Shown here: in pieces, positions 41,812 through 50,247 of the stretch
How positions within the stretch are numbered: the first letter of the stretch is position 1
How the letters are laid out: the number at the start of each line of letters is the position of its first letter
Origin: DASUUI01 sp964577965
GTDB taxonomy: Bacteria > Gemmatimonadota > Gemmatimonadetes > Gemmatimonadales > Gemmatimonadaceae
Reading direction: 5' to 3'
DNA: 53,781 nt
Assembly: GCA_964577965.1 (NCBI GenBank)
Contig: CAZOAT010000008.1
Span: forward strand, 1-53,781
Made by a program: the position numbers and the translations under genes
The notes under the pieces: model-generated
Seen by the model: the letters and a program-made list of their open reading frames with translations, nothing else
Told to the model about the DNA's origin: nothing
Databases searched by the model: none

Positions 41812-42356
41812 CTGCGCGGCATGTCCTCCTCGTGGGACTTCCGGGCGCGGGGAAGACCACCATCGCACGCGCGGTGGGCGCCAGGATCGGGCGCGACGTC
41901 GTGGAGCTCGATGAACAGATCGAGCACATTGCAGGCACCATGGTCTCCCGCATCTTCGCCAGCTTCGGCGAGGCCGCGTTCAGGCGATTCGAGGTGGAAG
42001 CCACGCGCCAGCTGCTCGATCGGCGCGAGTCGGCCGTAGTTTCAGCGGGCGGGGGATGGATTGCTAACCAGCGGGCGCGGGAACTTGTGCCCGGGGATTG
42101 GCCTATCCTATACCTTAGAGTATCACCCAGGGCCGCGGCGGCCCGGTTGGCCGAATCGGCGGGCACTCGTCCGCTGCTTGCCGGATCACGGTCGCCCGAG
42201 CGGCTGACACACCGGCTGGAACAACTGGCGGCCGAGCGTGCAGCGCTTTACGAACGGGCGGACGCAGTCGTCGATACCGAGTCGGAGTCGATCGCCGCCG
42301 TCATCGACCAGGTCGCGCGGCTGGTCGCGGCCTGGCTCGGCGAACCGCAGAAGTAA
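41808..42356 (+). CDS. aroK: Shikimate kinase
   Basis: 182 residues, GTG start overlapping the aroC stop. Walker A is GLPGAGKTT (10-18), the shikimate-binding Asp is in VELDEQIE (about residue 34), a binding Arg is in FRRFEVEATRQLL, the Gly triplet is in VSAGGGW, the lid carries RPLLAGS and the adenine loop region is ERAALYERADAVVDT. It phosphorylates shikimate with ATP, two steps before AroC. In many bacteria aroK follows pilMNOPQ; here an extra lipoprotein gene, a terminator and aroC lie in between. Confidence 0.94.
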   Translation: MTARHVLLVGLPGAGKTTIARAVGARIGRDVVELDEQIEHIAGTMVSRIFASFGEAAFRRFEVEATRQLLDRRESAVVSAGGGWIANQRARELVPGDWPILYLRVSPRAAAARLAESAGTRPLLAGSRSPERLTHRLEQLAAERAALYERADAVVDTESESIAAVIDQVARLVAAWLGEPQK

Positions 42357-42405
42357 CAGGGCTCTCGACGCACAGACAGCATCACCTGATTAGATAGATC
42401 GTTCA

Positions 42406-44898
42406 ATGGCAACCACAAAAAAGAAAACCACTCGCAAGGCCGCGGGGAAACCCGCGGGGAAACCCGTGGGAAAAACCGCGGGAAAAACGGCGAGGAAAAC
42501 CGCGAGAAAAACCACGCTGCGCGGATCGGCCGCGAAATCCGCGAGCCGCAAGCGGACAGCGTCGGTAGAGGAAGACAACGGCGCGCCGGCGGGGGCCAGG
42601 GCGCTGGTGATCGTCGAGTCTCCGGCCAAGGCGAAGACGATCGGGCGGTATCTCGGCAGCGGCTACCGCGTCCGCGCGACAGTGGGGCACGTCCGTGACC
42701 TCCCGGAGAAGAAGCTCGGCATCGACATCACCAACGGCTTCGAGCCGGAGTACGTCACGATTCCCGGGAAGGAGAAGACTGTCGCCGAGTTGAAGCAGGC
42801 GGCGAAGGAAGCGAGTGAGATCTTCCTCGCGACCGACCCAGACCGCGAAGGCGAGGCCATCGCGTGGCACGTTGTCGCCGCGGTGAAGTCGAAGAACGCC
42901 CCGCCAATCCGCCGCGTGCTGTTCAATGAGATCACGCGCGATGCGGTGCACGAGGCGATGGAAAAAGCCGGCAGGATAGACGAGCACAAGGTGGACGCGC
43001 AGCAGGCACGGCGCGTTCTCGACCGCCTCGTCGGTTACAAGGCGAGCCCGATCCTGTGGAAGACTGTGCGGAAGGGAATCTCCGCCGGGCGCGTGCAGAC
43101 GGTCGCGCTACGACTGCTCGTCGAGCGCGAGCGCGACATCCGAGCCTTCACCGCGGTCGAGTACTGGAGCATCGAGGCGCTGCTCGCGGAAGGCGATCAG
43201 CAGTTCACTGCGAAGCTGCATGCTGTCGACGGCGCCAAGCCGGCGATCCCGAACGAAGTGCACGCGCAGCAGATCCTCGACGATCTGCGGCGGTGGAAGA
43301 AGTTCCCGGTCACCGAGGTCAAGCGGCGTGAGCGCCGGAAGAATCCCGCTGCGCCGTTCACGACGAGCACGCTGCAACAGGAGTCAGCCAAACGGCTCGG
43401 CTTCGGCGCGCGCAAGACGATGCAGACCGCGCAGCGGCTGTACGAAGGCGTGGAGCTGGGCAAGGAAGGCGCCTTCGGGCTCATCACCTACATGCGTACC
43501 GATTCCACCCGCGTGAGCGATGCCGCGGCTGGCGAAGCGCAGAAGTGGCTGCGGCAGACGTTCGGAGCGGAGTCCGTTGCGAAAGCACCACAGCTTTACG
43601 GCGGCGGCAAGGGGAAGGCACGTACCCAGGACGCGCACGAGGCTATCCGTCCAACCGATCCCACGCGTCGCCCCGAGGATGTGAAGCGCTACCTCAGCGA
43701 AGAGCAGCAGAAGCTGTATCAGTTGATCTGGGAGCGGTTCATGGCGTCGCAGATGGCGCCCGCCGTGTTCGACACCACCACGATCGATTTCGAGCTCGCC
43801 GCCCAGTCAGGCAAGCAGACGCGGACGTACCTGTTCAGGTCTACGGGAAGTGTCATCAAGTTCCCCGGCTACCTGAAACTGTATCACGAGACCCGCGAGC
43901 CCGGTGAAGGACGCGCACTCGAGGACGAACAGGCGCTGCCTGTCGTGCAGAAAGGCGAGGAGATCCCCGTCGTTTCGATCACGCCCGCTCAGCACTTCAC
44001 CGAACCACCGCCCCGCTTCTCCGAAGCGAGTCTCGTTCGCGAGCTCGAGCGCCTGGGGATCGGGCGCCCTTCGACCTACGCCTCGATCATTTCCACGTTG
44101 CTCGATCGCCACTACGCCAAGCTGGAGAACCGGCGCTTCTTCCCGACGCCGCTCGGCGAGCAGGTGGAGAAGGTGATGGTCAGGCAGTTCCCCGACGTGT
44201 TCAACGTCGCCTTCACTTCGCACATGGAAGAGGATCTGGACAAGGTGGAGGAAGGGGACGTGGACTGGCGCAGCATGGTCGGTGACTTCTACGGGCCGTT
44301 CGAGACCTCTGTGCAGGGTGCCGATTTCCCGGCACTCATTTCAGAAGCGCACGATCTCTCGAAGCTGCACGAGGAGCGCTGCCCGGATTGCGGCGGGAAG
44401 CTCGAGGCGCGCGGCGGATTCTTCGGCCCTTTCGTCGCCTGCGAGAACCACCCCAAGGAATGCAAGTTCACTCGTCCGCTGCGCGGAGATCGCAAACCGG
44501 CCGTGATGACCGACGAGATCTGTCACGAGTGCGGTGCCCTGATGGTCATACGCCACGGCCGTACCGGCGAGTTCCTCGGCTGCAGCAAGTTCCCCAAATG
44601 CCGCGGCACGCGCTCCATGCCCACCGGAGTGAAGTGCCCGAAGGACGGCGGCGAGCTCGCCGTCCGGCGGTCGAAGAAACGCGGTAAGCCGTTCTACGGC
44701 TGCTCGAACTACCCGACGTGCGATTTCGTGGTGTGGGACAAGCCGGTGCCGGAGGAGTGCCCCAACTGCGGCTATCTTGGCGCCGAGGTGAAGTCCACCA
44801 AGGCGCGCGGCGAGTACCGGCGCTGCATCAAGTGCGTGCACGAGTGGGATGTCGAGCAGCCGGTCGAGGCGGAAGCAGCGGAGGCCGTGGCGGTGTGA
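42406..44898 (+). CDS. topA: DNA topoisomerase I with a basic repeat N-terminal tail
   Basis: 830 residues. The first 55 residues are a Lys/Arg/Ala/Thr/Pro tail with a four-residue repeat. The catalytic core follows: Toprim domain (LVIVESPAKAKTIGRYLG and ATDPDREGEAIAWH), then the gate domains with LVGYKASPILWKTVRKGISAGRVQTVALRLLVERE and the active Tyr362 in ITYMRTDSTRVS, and GIGRPSTYASIISTL. Four C-terminal zinc-ribbon-type segments end the protein, starting near residue 659 (CPDCGG, CHECGA, CPKDGG, CPNCGY); the third starts CPKDGG, so one Cys is replaced. It relaxes negative supercoils. No ribosome-binding site precedes the ATG; TAGATA/TAGATC hexamers lie 5-9 bases upstream. trmFO follows by 12 bp. 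Confidence 0.96.
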   Translation: MATTKKKTTRKAAGKPAGKPVGKTAGKTARKTARKTTLRGSAAKSASRKRTASVEEDNGAPAGARALVIVESPAKAKTIGRYLGSGYRVRATVGHVRDLPEKKLGIDITNGFEPEYVTIPGKEKTVAELKQAAKEASEIFLATDPDREGEAIAWHVVAAVKSKNAPPIRRVLFNEITRDAVHEAMEKAGRIDEHKVDAQQARRVLDRLVGYKASPILWKTVRKGISAGRVQTVALRLLVERERDIRAFTAVEYWSIEALLAEGDQQFTAKLHAVDGAKPAIPNEVHAQQILDDLRRWKKFPVTEVKRRERRKNPAAPFTTSTLQQESAKRLGFGARKTMQTAQRLYEGVELGKEGAFGLITYMRTDSTRVSDAAAGEAQKWLRQTFGAESVAKAPQLYGGGKGKARTQDAHEAIRPTDPTRRPEDVKRYLSEEQQKLYQLIWERFMASQMAPAVFDTTTIDFELAAQSGKQTRTYLFRSTGSVIKFPGYLKLYHETREPGEGRALEDEQALPVVQKGEEIPVVSITPAQHFTEPPPRFSEASLVRELERLGIGRPSTYASIISTLLDRHYAKLENRRFFPTPLGEQVEKVMVRQFPDVFNVAFTSHMEEDLDKVEEGDVDWRSMVGDFYGPFETSVQGADFPALISEAHDLSKLHEERCPDCGGKLEARGGFFGPFVACENHPKECKFTRPLRGDRKPAVMTDEICHECGALMVIRHGRTGEFLGCSKFPKCRGTRSMPTGVKCPKDGGELAVRRSKKRGKPFYGCSNYPTCDFVVWDKPVPEECPNCGYLGAEVKSTKARGEYRRCIKCVHEWDVEQPVEAEAAEAVAV
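42433..42516 (+). repeat. 12-bp tandem repeat coding the TopA basic tail
   Basis: Seven units of 12 bp code RKAA, GKPA, GKPV, GKTA, GKTA, RKTA, RKTT (residues 10-37). Lysines in these units are nearly all AAA, whereas the rest of topA uses mainly AAG, and GC-rich CCGCGGG/AAAA alternates along the array. Unit number could change by slippage without a frameshift. Confidence 0.8.
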
Positions 44899-44910
44899 GG
44901 TGAGTGCGCT

Positions 44911-46266
44911 GTGATCCAGATCGTCGGTGGCGGGCTGGCCGGATCGGAAGCCGCCTGGCAGCTTGCTGAGCGCGGCCACGAGGTCGTCGTGCACGAGATG
45001 CGTCCGGTGCGGGATACACCGGCACACAAGACTGATCGGCTTGCCGAGCTCGTCTGCTCCAACACCTTCAAGAGCACGGAGCTGTCTAACGCGCACGGCC
45101 TGCTCAAGGCCGAGATGCGCGCGCTCGGCTCGCTCATCCTCGCCTGTGCCGACGAGGCGCGCGTGCCCGCGGGCTCGGCGTTGGGCGTGGACCGCGAAGC
45201 GTTTGCGGCGGCCGTCACCGAGCGCGTGACGTCGCATCCGCGCATCAGCGTCGAGCGCGGCGAGGTCACGCAGCTGCCGTCGCCGGGAATCGTCGCGACC
45301 GGGCCGCTCACTTCCAACGCGCTTGCCGAAACTATCAGCGCGCGGATCGGTGCTGAATCGCTCGCGTTCTACGACGCCATCGCGCCTATCGTGTCGCGCG
45401 AGTCGCTGGACGACTCGATCGTCTATCGCGCCTCGCGCTACGGTAAGGAAACGATGGAAGGCGCGGACGAGGAAGGCGCGTACCTCAACTGTCCGATGAC
45501 GCGTGAGGAGTACGAGGCGCTGCTCAGCGCCATGATTGCAGCCGATCAGTACCCGGGGCTCGAGTTCGATCCGGTCCCGTACTTCGAGGGGTGCATGCCG
45601 GTCGAGGAGATGGCGAAGCGGGGGCGAGAGACGCTGCGCTTCGGCCCGCTCAAGCCCGTCGGGCTGCGCGATCCGCGTACGGGGAGGGAAGCGCATGCCG
45701 TCGTGCAGCTCCGGCAGGAGGATCGTGCCGGGCAGATGTGGAATCTTGTCGGTTTTCAGACACGCATGCGCACCGGCGATCAGCAGCGCGTGCTGCGGAT
45801 GATCCCCGGGCTGGCGAACGCGGAGTTCCTCCGGTACGGCTCGATCCACCGCAACTCGTACCTCAACTCGCCGGCGGCGCTGGCACCGCACCTCTCGCTG
45901 CGCGACGACCCGCGCGTGCTGTTCGCGGGACAGATCACCGGTGTCGAAGGTTACACGGAGAGCTCGGCGACCGGATTGCTGGCCGGGATCAACCTCGCGC
46001 GGATGCTGAATGGCGAGGAGCCGGTCGTGCCACCACCGACCACGATGCTCGGCGCCCTGTATCGCTACATGCGCGAAGCTGACCCCCGTCACTTCCAGCC
46101 GATGAACGCCAACTTTGGATTGGTGGAGGAGCTGGACGAGCGGATTCGCGACAAGCGAAAGAAGCGCGAAGCGATGGCAAACCGCGCGCTCGATACGATG
46201 GCCGAGTGGATGCAGCAGCACGGAATCGAGTCGCGAACACCCGCGGCGCATGCCACAGTCACGTGA
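44911..46266 (+). CDS. trmFO: tRNA m5U54 methyltransferase, folate-dependent (TrmFO)
   Basis: 451 residues, GTG start. The FAD-binding N-terminus IQIVGGGLAGSEAAWQLAERGHEVVVHEMRP and the family blocks AELVCSNTFKSTELSNAHGLLKAEMR, VPAGSALGVDREAFA, YLNCPMTREEYEALLSAM, FEGCMPVEEMAKRGRETLRFGPLKPVGL and ITGVEGYTESSATGLLAGINLAR are all present. The enzyme uses methylenetetrahydrofolate and FAD to make ribothymidine at position 54 of tRNA in the cytosol. The topA-trmFO-xerC-hslV-hslU order is a known arrangement in Firmicutes and other phyla. The stop overlaps the xerC start. Confidence 0.96.
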   Translation: MIQIVGGGLAGSEAAWQLAERGHEVVVHEMRPVRDTPAHKTDRLAELVCSNTFKSTELSNAHGLLKAEMRALGSLILACADEARVPAGSALGVDREAFAAAVTERVTSHPRISVERGEVTQLPSPGIVATGPLTSNALAETISARIGAESLAFYDAIAPIVSRESLDDSIVYRASRYGKETMEGADEEGAYLNCPMTREEYEALLSAMIAADQYPGLEFDPVPYFEGCMPVEEMAKRGRETLRFGPLKPVGLRDPRTGREAHAVVQLRQEDRAGQMWNLVGFQTRMRTGDQQRVLRMIPGLANAEFLRYGSIHRNSYLNSPAALAPHLSLRDDPRVLFAGQITGVEGYTESSATGLLAGINLARMLNGEEPVVPPPTTMLGALYRYMREADPRHFQPMNANFGLVEELDERIRDKRKKREAMANRALDTMAEWMQQHGIESRTPAAHATVT

Positions 46267-47177
46267 ACACTGTCGCGGAATTCCTCGAGCAGCTGGAGAA
46301 GGAGCGCGATCTCTCGCCGCACACAGTGTCTGCCTACGGTCGCGATCTGAAGGAGTTCAGCACTTTCCTCGCCGGCTACTACGGCAGCGAGGAGTGGTCG
46401 TGGGGTGGCGTGGACAGGCTTGCGATCCGCGGATTTCTCTCCCACCTCACGCGGCGCGGGTTAAGTCGTCGCTCGATAGCGCGCGCCCTTTCCGCAGTGC
46501 GCAGCTTCTACAGGTACCTGCACCGGCAGGATCTCGTCGAAACGAATCCGGCCCGCGGTGTGTCGGGCCCGAAGCTGGAGAAGCATCTCCCGTCGTATCT
46601 CGATCGCTCGCAGGTTGGCTCGCTGTTCGAGGCTGCGCTCACGCGAGCTGAGGGCGGCGCCTTCACTGACGTGCGCAACCTTGCCATCCTCGAGCTGTTC
46701 TACTCGACGGGGCTGCGTCTGTCGGAGCTGCGCGGAATCAACTCGGCCGACCTCGACATGCTTGCCCAGCAGGTGAAGGTGCGCGGTAAGGGGAAGAAGG
46801 AGCGGATCGTTCCAGTCGGGGATCACGCGCTGCTCGCGCTGCGTAACTACGAGTCGAGACGAGACGACGTGCTCCGCGGTGCAGGGAAGAGCGCAGAGCG
46901 GAGCGCGTTCTTTCTCAGCAGCCGGGGCCGGCGTATGAGCACGCGCGCAATCCAGAACGCCGTGACTACGCTGCTCGACCTCGTCGGCGAGGACGAAGGT
47001 CTCAGCACCCACTCACTGCGCCATACCTTTGCCACCCACCTGTTGGATGCGGGAGCCGACCTTCGGGCCGTTCAGGAACTGCTGGGGCACGCGTCGGTCA
47101 GCACGACGCAGATCTACACTCACACCAGTATCGAGCGACTGAAGCAGGTGCACAGGCAGGCGCATCCGAGAGCATGA
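46263..47177 (+). CDS. xerC: Tyrosine recombinase XerC
   Basis: 304 residues from GTG at 46263, which overlaps the trmFO stop (GTGA); the frame is open to 46206 but that part belongs to trmFO. The N-terminal SAM-like domain (FLEQLEKERDLSPHTVSAYGRDLKEF) is followed by the catalytic domain with the first Arg in STGLRLSELRGI, Lys in KGKKERIVPV, HSLRHTFATHLLDAGADLRAVQELLGHASVSTTQIYTH giving His-x-x-Arg, His and the nucleophilic Tyr. It resolves chromosome dimers at dif with XerD. Length and context (between trmFO and hslV) argue for the housekeeping enzyme and not a phage integrase. Confidence 0.95.
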   Translation: MNTVAEFLEQLEKERDLSPHTVSAYGRDLKEFSTFLAGYYGSEEWSWGGVDRLAIRGFLSHLTRRGLSRRSIARALSAVRSFYRYLHRQDLVETNPARGVSGPKLEKHLPSYLDRSQVGSLFEAALTRAEGGAFTDVRNLAILELFYSTGLRLSELRGINSADLDMLAQQVKVRGKGKKERIVPVGDHALLALRNYESRRDDVLRGAGKSAERSAFFLSSRGRRMSTRAIQNAVTTLLDLVGEDEGLSTHSLRHTFATHLLDAGADLRAVQELLGHASVSTTQIYTHTSIERLKQVHRQAHPRA

Positions 47178-47294
47178 TCGTGATGGAGGAGCACCTGACG
47201 GCGCTGACGCTGAGCCGCTGGTATCCTTCTTGAGGCGATTTCCTCGTTTTCCGTTGTTGCGGGAACGGTGACGAGCCGCCCCCAAGGGGAGCTG

Positions 47295-47681
47295 ATGGGA
47301 TACAGGAAGTTCGTAGACGAAAATGGTGTATGGTGGCAGGTGTGGGATGTGCTCCCGGACGACGCGGAGCGCCGCCTGCATGAGCGACGAAAGGTCCACA
47401 CGCCCCCGGAAGGCGAGGATCAGCGCGGTCTGCTCGACAGGCGTCGGCCGCCGCCATTCCGGACGACAGTTCCCTCCGAGCTGGTCAACGGGTGGCTGGC
47501 GTTCCAGTCGCTGTCGCAGAAGCGGCGTTACTGGCCCATTCCACAGGGTTGGGATGCTCTCTCCGATGCTGACCTGCGTGTGCTTTGCAGGGAAGCGCAC
47601 GAGGTGGCGAGCCGCCTGCCGCCGGGGCTCAGCACCGGTGAGCACGGAGGTGCTGCGTCTCCTGCCGAGCCGCGCCAGTAG
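47295..47681 (+). CDS. Uncharacterised small cytosolic protein
   Basis: 128 residues from the ATG at 47295, which has AGGGGAG six bases upstream; a GTG at 47268 is less likely. I do not recognise the family. The N-terminus MGYRKFVDENGVWWQVWDVLPDDAERR is rich in Trp, the middle is Arg/Pro-rich (LLDRRRPPPFRTTVPSEL), and a helix WDALSDADLRVLCREAHEVA lies near the end. No signal, membrane helix or Cys pair. It follows xerC after 117 bp and converges on the next gene. The strong ribosome-binding site and unbroken frame support a real gene. Confidence 0.6.
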   Translation: MGYRKFVDENGVWWQVWDVLPDDAERRLHERRKVHTPPEGEDQRGLLDRRRPPPFRTTVPSELVNGWLAFQSLSQKRRYWPIPQGWDALSDADLRVLCREAHEVASRLPPGLSTGEHGGAASPAEPRQ

Positions 47682-47699
47682 CCCAAGCACTCCGCTGGT

Positions 47700-48089
47700 T
47701 CAGCGGATCCTGGGTCGCGGCCGCTCCTCGTCGTCGGGCCGTTTGACGTCGCTCGGCTTTTCGCCGCGACGGCTTGCTCCCCGGAAGAACAGCAGCTCCT
47801 TCAGGTACCGCCTGTTCATCGCGGCGCCGGTCACGACCAGCACGAACCCGATGAGAATCGCCAGGGTTCCGAACCGCCAGAACTCTCCACCCACGAGTGA
47901 GCTGCCGAGTGAGATCATGCCCGCGCCGACGAGAGCCTCGCCCGGCCTGTCGCGTGGTGTACGGTGGCGCCTGCGGCGATCGCGCAAGGGCCACCTGCCG
48001 TCCTCCCTGCGAGCATCGTAGATGAGCGCGGCACCAGCCAGCATCACGATCAGACCAACGACCAGAGGGATGTGCTCGACGCGGAACAT
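47700..48089 (-). CDS. Small membrane protein of unknown function
   Basis: 129 residues. A hydrophobic helix lies at about residues 8-24 (IPLVVGLIVMLAGAALIY). A very basic loop follows (RRRRHRTPRDR), then two more helices at about 50-65 and 72-90 (FGTLAILIGFVLVVTGAAM). The C-terminal tail is charged (GEKPSDVKRPDDEERPRPR) and lies in the cytoplasm by the positive-inside rule. I do not recognise the family. It is convergent with the preceding gene (18 bp) and divergent from hslV across 61 bp. No Shine-Dalgarno sequence is visible. The clear membrane pattern makes it a credible gene. Confidence 0.65.
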   Translation of the reverse strand: MFRVEHIPLVVGLIVMLAGAALIYDARREDGRWPLRDRRRRHRTPRDRPGEALVGAGMISLGSSLVGGEFWRFGTLAILIGFVLVVTGAAMNRRYLKELLFFRGASRRGEKPSDVKRPDDEERPRPRIR

Positions 48090-48138
48090 CGATGAAAGGT
48101 GCCCGGGCGCACCAGCGGGAGGAAGCCATGCGCCGCGT

Positions 48139-48144
48139 TATACT
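48139..48144 (+). promoter_or_regulatory. -10 box of a probably leaderless hslV transcript
   Basis: TATACT, near the bacterial -10 consensus TATAAT, ends six bases before the hslV ATG at 48151. A start point at the usual distance falls on the A of the ATG. No Shine-Dalgarno sequence is present upstream. No -35 match is found at 17 bases. Confidence 0.5.
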
Positions 48145-48150
48145 TTCTGA

Positions 48151-48699
48151 ATGACCGAATCGCTGCCTCGGATCCGTTCCACCACGATTCTCGCCGTCCG
48201 GCGTGACGGGCGAGTCGCGCTCGGCGGCGACGGGCAGGTGACCGTAGGTGAGACTGTAATGAAGTCGAACGCGCAGAAGGTGCGCCGGCTTGCTGATGGA
48301 AAGCTTCTCGCCGGCTTTGCTGGTGCGGCAGCAGACGCGTTCACGCTGTTCGAGAAGTTCGAGGAGAAGCTGCAGCGCTACCCGAACAACCTGCCGCGCG
48401 CTGCCGTGGAGCTCGCGAAAGACTGGCGCAGCGACAGGGTGCTGCGCCGCCTGGAGGCGCTGCTGGCGGTTACCAGCGCGGAGCACGGGTTCATCATCTC
48501 GGGGACCGGCGACATCATCGAGCCGGACGACGGTATTCTCGCAATCGGGTCCGGCGGGTCGTTTGCCCTGGCGGCGGCGCGCGCACTGCTTGCGGAAACG
48601 CAGCTGCCCGCGAAGGACGTTGTGCACCGCAGCCTCACGATAGCCGGCGAGATCTGCGTCTATTCCAATACGAACATCACGATCCTCGAGCCTGAGTGA
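48151..48699 (+). CDS. hslV: ATP-dependent protease proteolytic subunit HslV
   Basis: 182 residues. The core reads TTILAVRRDGRVALGGDGQVTVGETVMKSNAQKVRRL, AGFAGAAADAFTLFEKFEEKLQRYPNNLPRAAVELAKDWRSDR and AIGSGGSFALAAARALL, all typical of HslV. The catalytic N-terminal Thr would be Thr11, so the first ten residues (MTESLPRIRS) form a propeptide that must be removed; in E. coli only Met precedes the Thr. HslV makes a double hexamer capped by HslU and degrades unfolded proteins in the cytosol. The hslU start overlaps its stop (TGATG). Confidence 0.96.
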   Translation: MTESLPRIRSTTILAVRRDGRVALGGDGQVTVGETVMKSNAQKVRRLADGKLLAGFAGAAADAFTLFEKFEEKLQRYPNNLPRAAVELAKDWRSDRVLRRLEALLAVTSAEHGFIISGTGDIIEPDDGILAIGSGGSFALAAARALLAETQLPAKDVVHRSLTIAGEICVYSNTNITILEPE

Positions 48700-50180
48700 T
48701 GGCGTCACCCCGTACGCAGCAGGCGCTCGCGCGACTCGCGAGTCTCACTCCGCGGCTGATCGTCGCGGAGCTCGACAGGTATATCGTCGGCCAGGACGAC
48801 GCGAAGCGGTCTGTGGCCATCGCGCTCCGCAATCGCTGGAGACGGCAGCAGGCGGCGGACGATATCCGCGAGGAGATATCTCCGAACAACATCATCCTCG
48901 TCGGGCCGACCGGAGTGGGAAAGACGGAGATCGCGCGCCGTCTGGCGAAGCTGGCCGGGGCGCCATTCATCAAGGTTGAAGCCTCGAAATTCACCGAGGT
49001 CGGCTACGTAGGTCGCGACGTGGAGTCGATGGTTCGTGATCTGGTGGAGAACGCGATCGACATGGTTCGTCGCGAGCGGGAGACCGACGTGGAAGATCTT
49101 GCCGTGCAGCGGGTGGAGGAGCGACTCCTCGACCTGCTGTTCCCGACAGGTGCTGAGGGCGGTGTCAACGCTCCGCCAGGGATGGTGGATACCCCGGTGG
49201 CGTCTCCGGGATCTGGGCCGGCTGCCGTTCAGCAGGCGGGGTTCGTCGTCTCCAGCACCGGAGAAGCTGCTGCACAGGACCTCGATGCGGACCGCCGCGG
49301 ACGCACGCGGGACAAGCTTCGAAACCTGCTGAAGGACGGAGTTCTGGAGGAGCGGGAGGTCACGCTCGACGTGACGCAGACACCCCAGCTCATGTTCGAT
49401 GTGATGGTTCCGCAGGGGATGCCGGAAGGGATGGACAATTTCTCCGATATGCTCAAGGACATGCTGCCGAAGAAGCGGAAGCGCCGCACAATGAAGGTCG
49501 GTGAGGCGCGCCGGATTCTGCGCGACGAGGAGCTGGAGAAGCTGGTGGACAAGGAGGATGTCACTGCCGACGCTCTGGAGCGTGTCGAGTCCATGGGCAT
49601 CATCTTCCTGGACGAGATCGACAAGATCGCGGGCGAGCGCGGGCAGCGTGCGGGGCCCGACGTGTCGCGCGAGGGGGTACAGCGCGACCTGCTTCCGATC
49701 GTGGAGGGGTCAACGGTGCAGACCAAGCACGGGACCGTCCGCACCGATCACGTCCTGTTCATCGCAGCGGGCGCATTCCATGTCTCGAAGCCAAGCGATC
49801 TGATTCCTGAGTTGCAGGGGCGCTTCCCGATCCGGGTGGAGCTGAAGCCGCTCACCGAGGCCGATTTCATCCGGATCATGACGGAGCCGGAGAATGCGCT
49901 CACGAAGCAGTATGCCGCGCTCGTCGGTGCGGAGGGCGCCGCGCTCACATTCACGGAGGATGGCGTCGCCGAGATCGCGCGGACCGCGGCGCAGGTCAAC
50001 GAGCGGATGGAGAACATCGGCGCTCGGCGGCTTCACACAGTCATGACGACGCTGCTGGAGGACGTGCTGTACGACCTTCCGGAGAGCCGTAACGGGTCGA
50101 TCAGTGTGGACGCGGCCCTGGTGCGCGAGCGGCTGAAGCGGGTGGTGGAAGATGAGGATCTGCGACGATATATCCTCTGA
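48699..50180 (+). CDS. hslU: ATP-dependent protease ATPase subunit HslU
   Basis: 493 residues from the ATG at 48699 (GTG at 48696 adds one residue). It starts with the family block LTPRLIVAELDRYIVGQDDAKRSVAIALRNRWRR, Walker A GPTGVGKTE near 69-77, and the pore motif region FTEVGYVGRDVESMVRDLVENA. The I-domain (about 110-240) follows. Walker B is IIFLDEIDKIA, then SREGVQRDLLPIVEGSTV, FIAAGAFHVSKPSDLIPELQGRFPIRVEL and the sensor-2 region NIGARRLHTVMTTLLEDVLY. It ends DLRRYIL, the tail that inserts into HslV. It unfolds substrates with ATP. Length is slightly above the usual 440-460 because of the I-domain. Confidence 0.96.
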   Translation: MASPRTQQALARLASLTPRLIVAELDRYIVGQDDAKRSVAIALRNRWRRQQAADDIREEISPNNIILVGPTGVGKTEIARRLAKLAGAPFIKVEASKFTEVGYVGRDVESMVRDLVENAIDMVRRERETDVEDLAVQRVEERLLDLLFPTGAEGGVNAPPGMVDTPVASPGSGPAAVQQAGFVVSSTGEAAAQDLDADRRGRTRDKLRNLLKDGVLEEREVTLDVTQTPQLMFDVMVPQGMPEGMDNFSDMLKDMLPKKRKRRTMKVGEARRILRDEELEKLVDKEDVTADALERVESMGIIFLDEIDKIAGERGQRAGPDVSREGVQRDLLPIVEGSTVQTKHGTVRTDHVLFIAAGAFHVSKPSDLIPELQGRFPIRVELKPLTEADFIRIMTEPENALTKQYAALVGAEGAALTFTEDGVAEIARTAAQVNERMENIGARRLHTVMTTLLEDVLYDLPESRNGSISVDAALVRERLKRVVEDEDLRRYIL

Positions 50181-50227
50181 AGGCGGGCTCCTGCGCACCG
50201 TCCGGTCCCCTGCGTATATTCGCCGCG

Positions 50228-50247
50228 TCAGCTGACAGCTGACAGCT
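50228..50247. repeat. AGCTGAC short tandem repeat upstream of argF
   Basis: CAGCTGACAGCTGACAGCT contains 2.5 units of a 7-bp repeat and the palindrome TCAGCTGA. It lies in the 109-bp gap between hslU and argF, about 45 bases before the argF TTG. A GTATATT box precedes it and TTAACT (50274-50279) follows it. It may be a binding site in the argF promoter; it does not look like the usual arginine-repressor box. Confidence 0.35.

Noticed and set aside
44341..46251. A 636-codon open frame on the minus strand
   Set aside because: It lies antisense to topA and trmFO, whose protein motifs are unmistakable; the antisense product has no domain pattern.
46263..47177. XerC-like recombinase as a mark of a mobile element
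   Set aside because: Its length and place between trmFO and hslV are those of the housekeeping enzyme, and no attachment repeats or cargo are seen.
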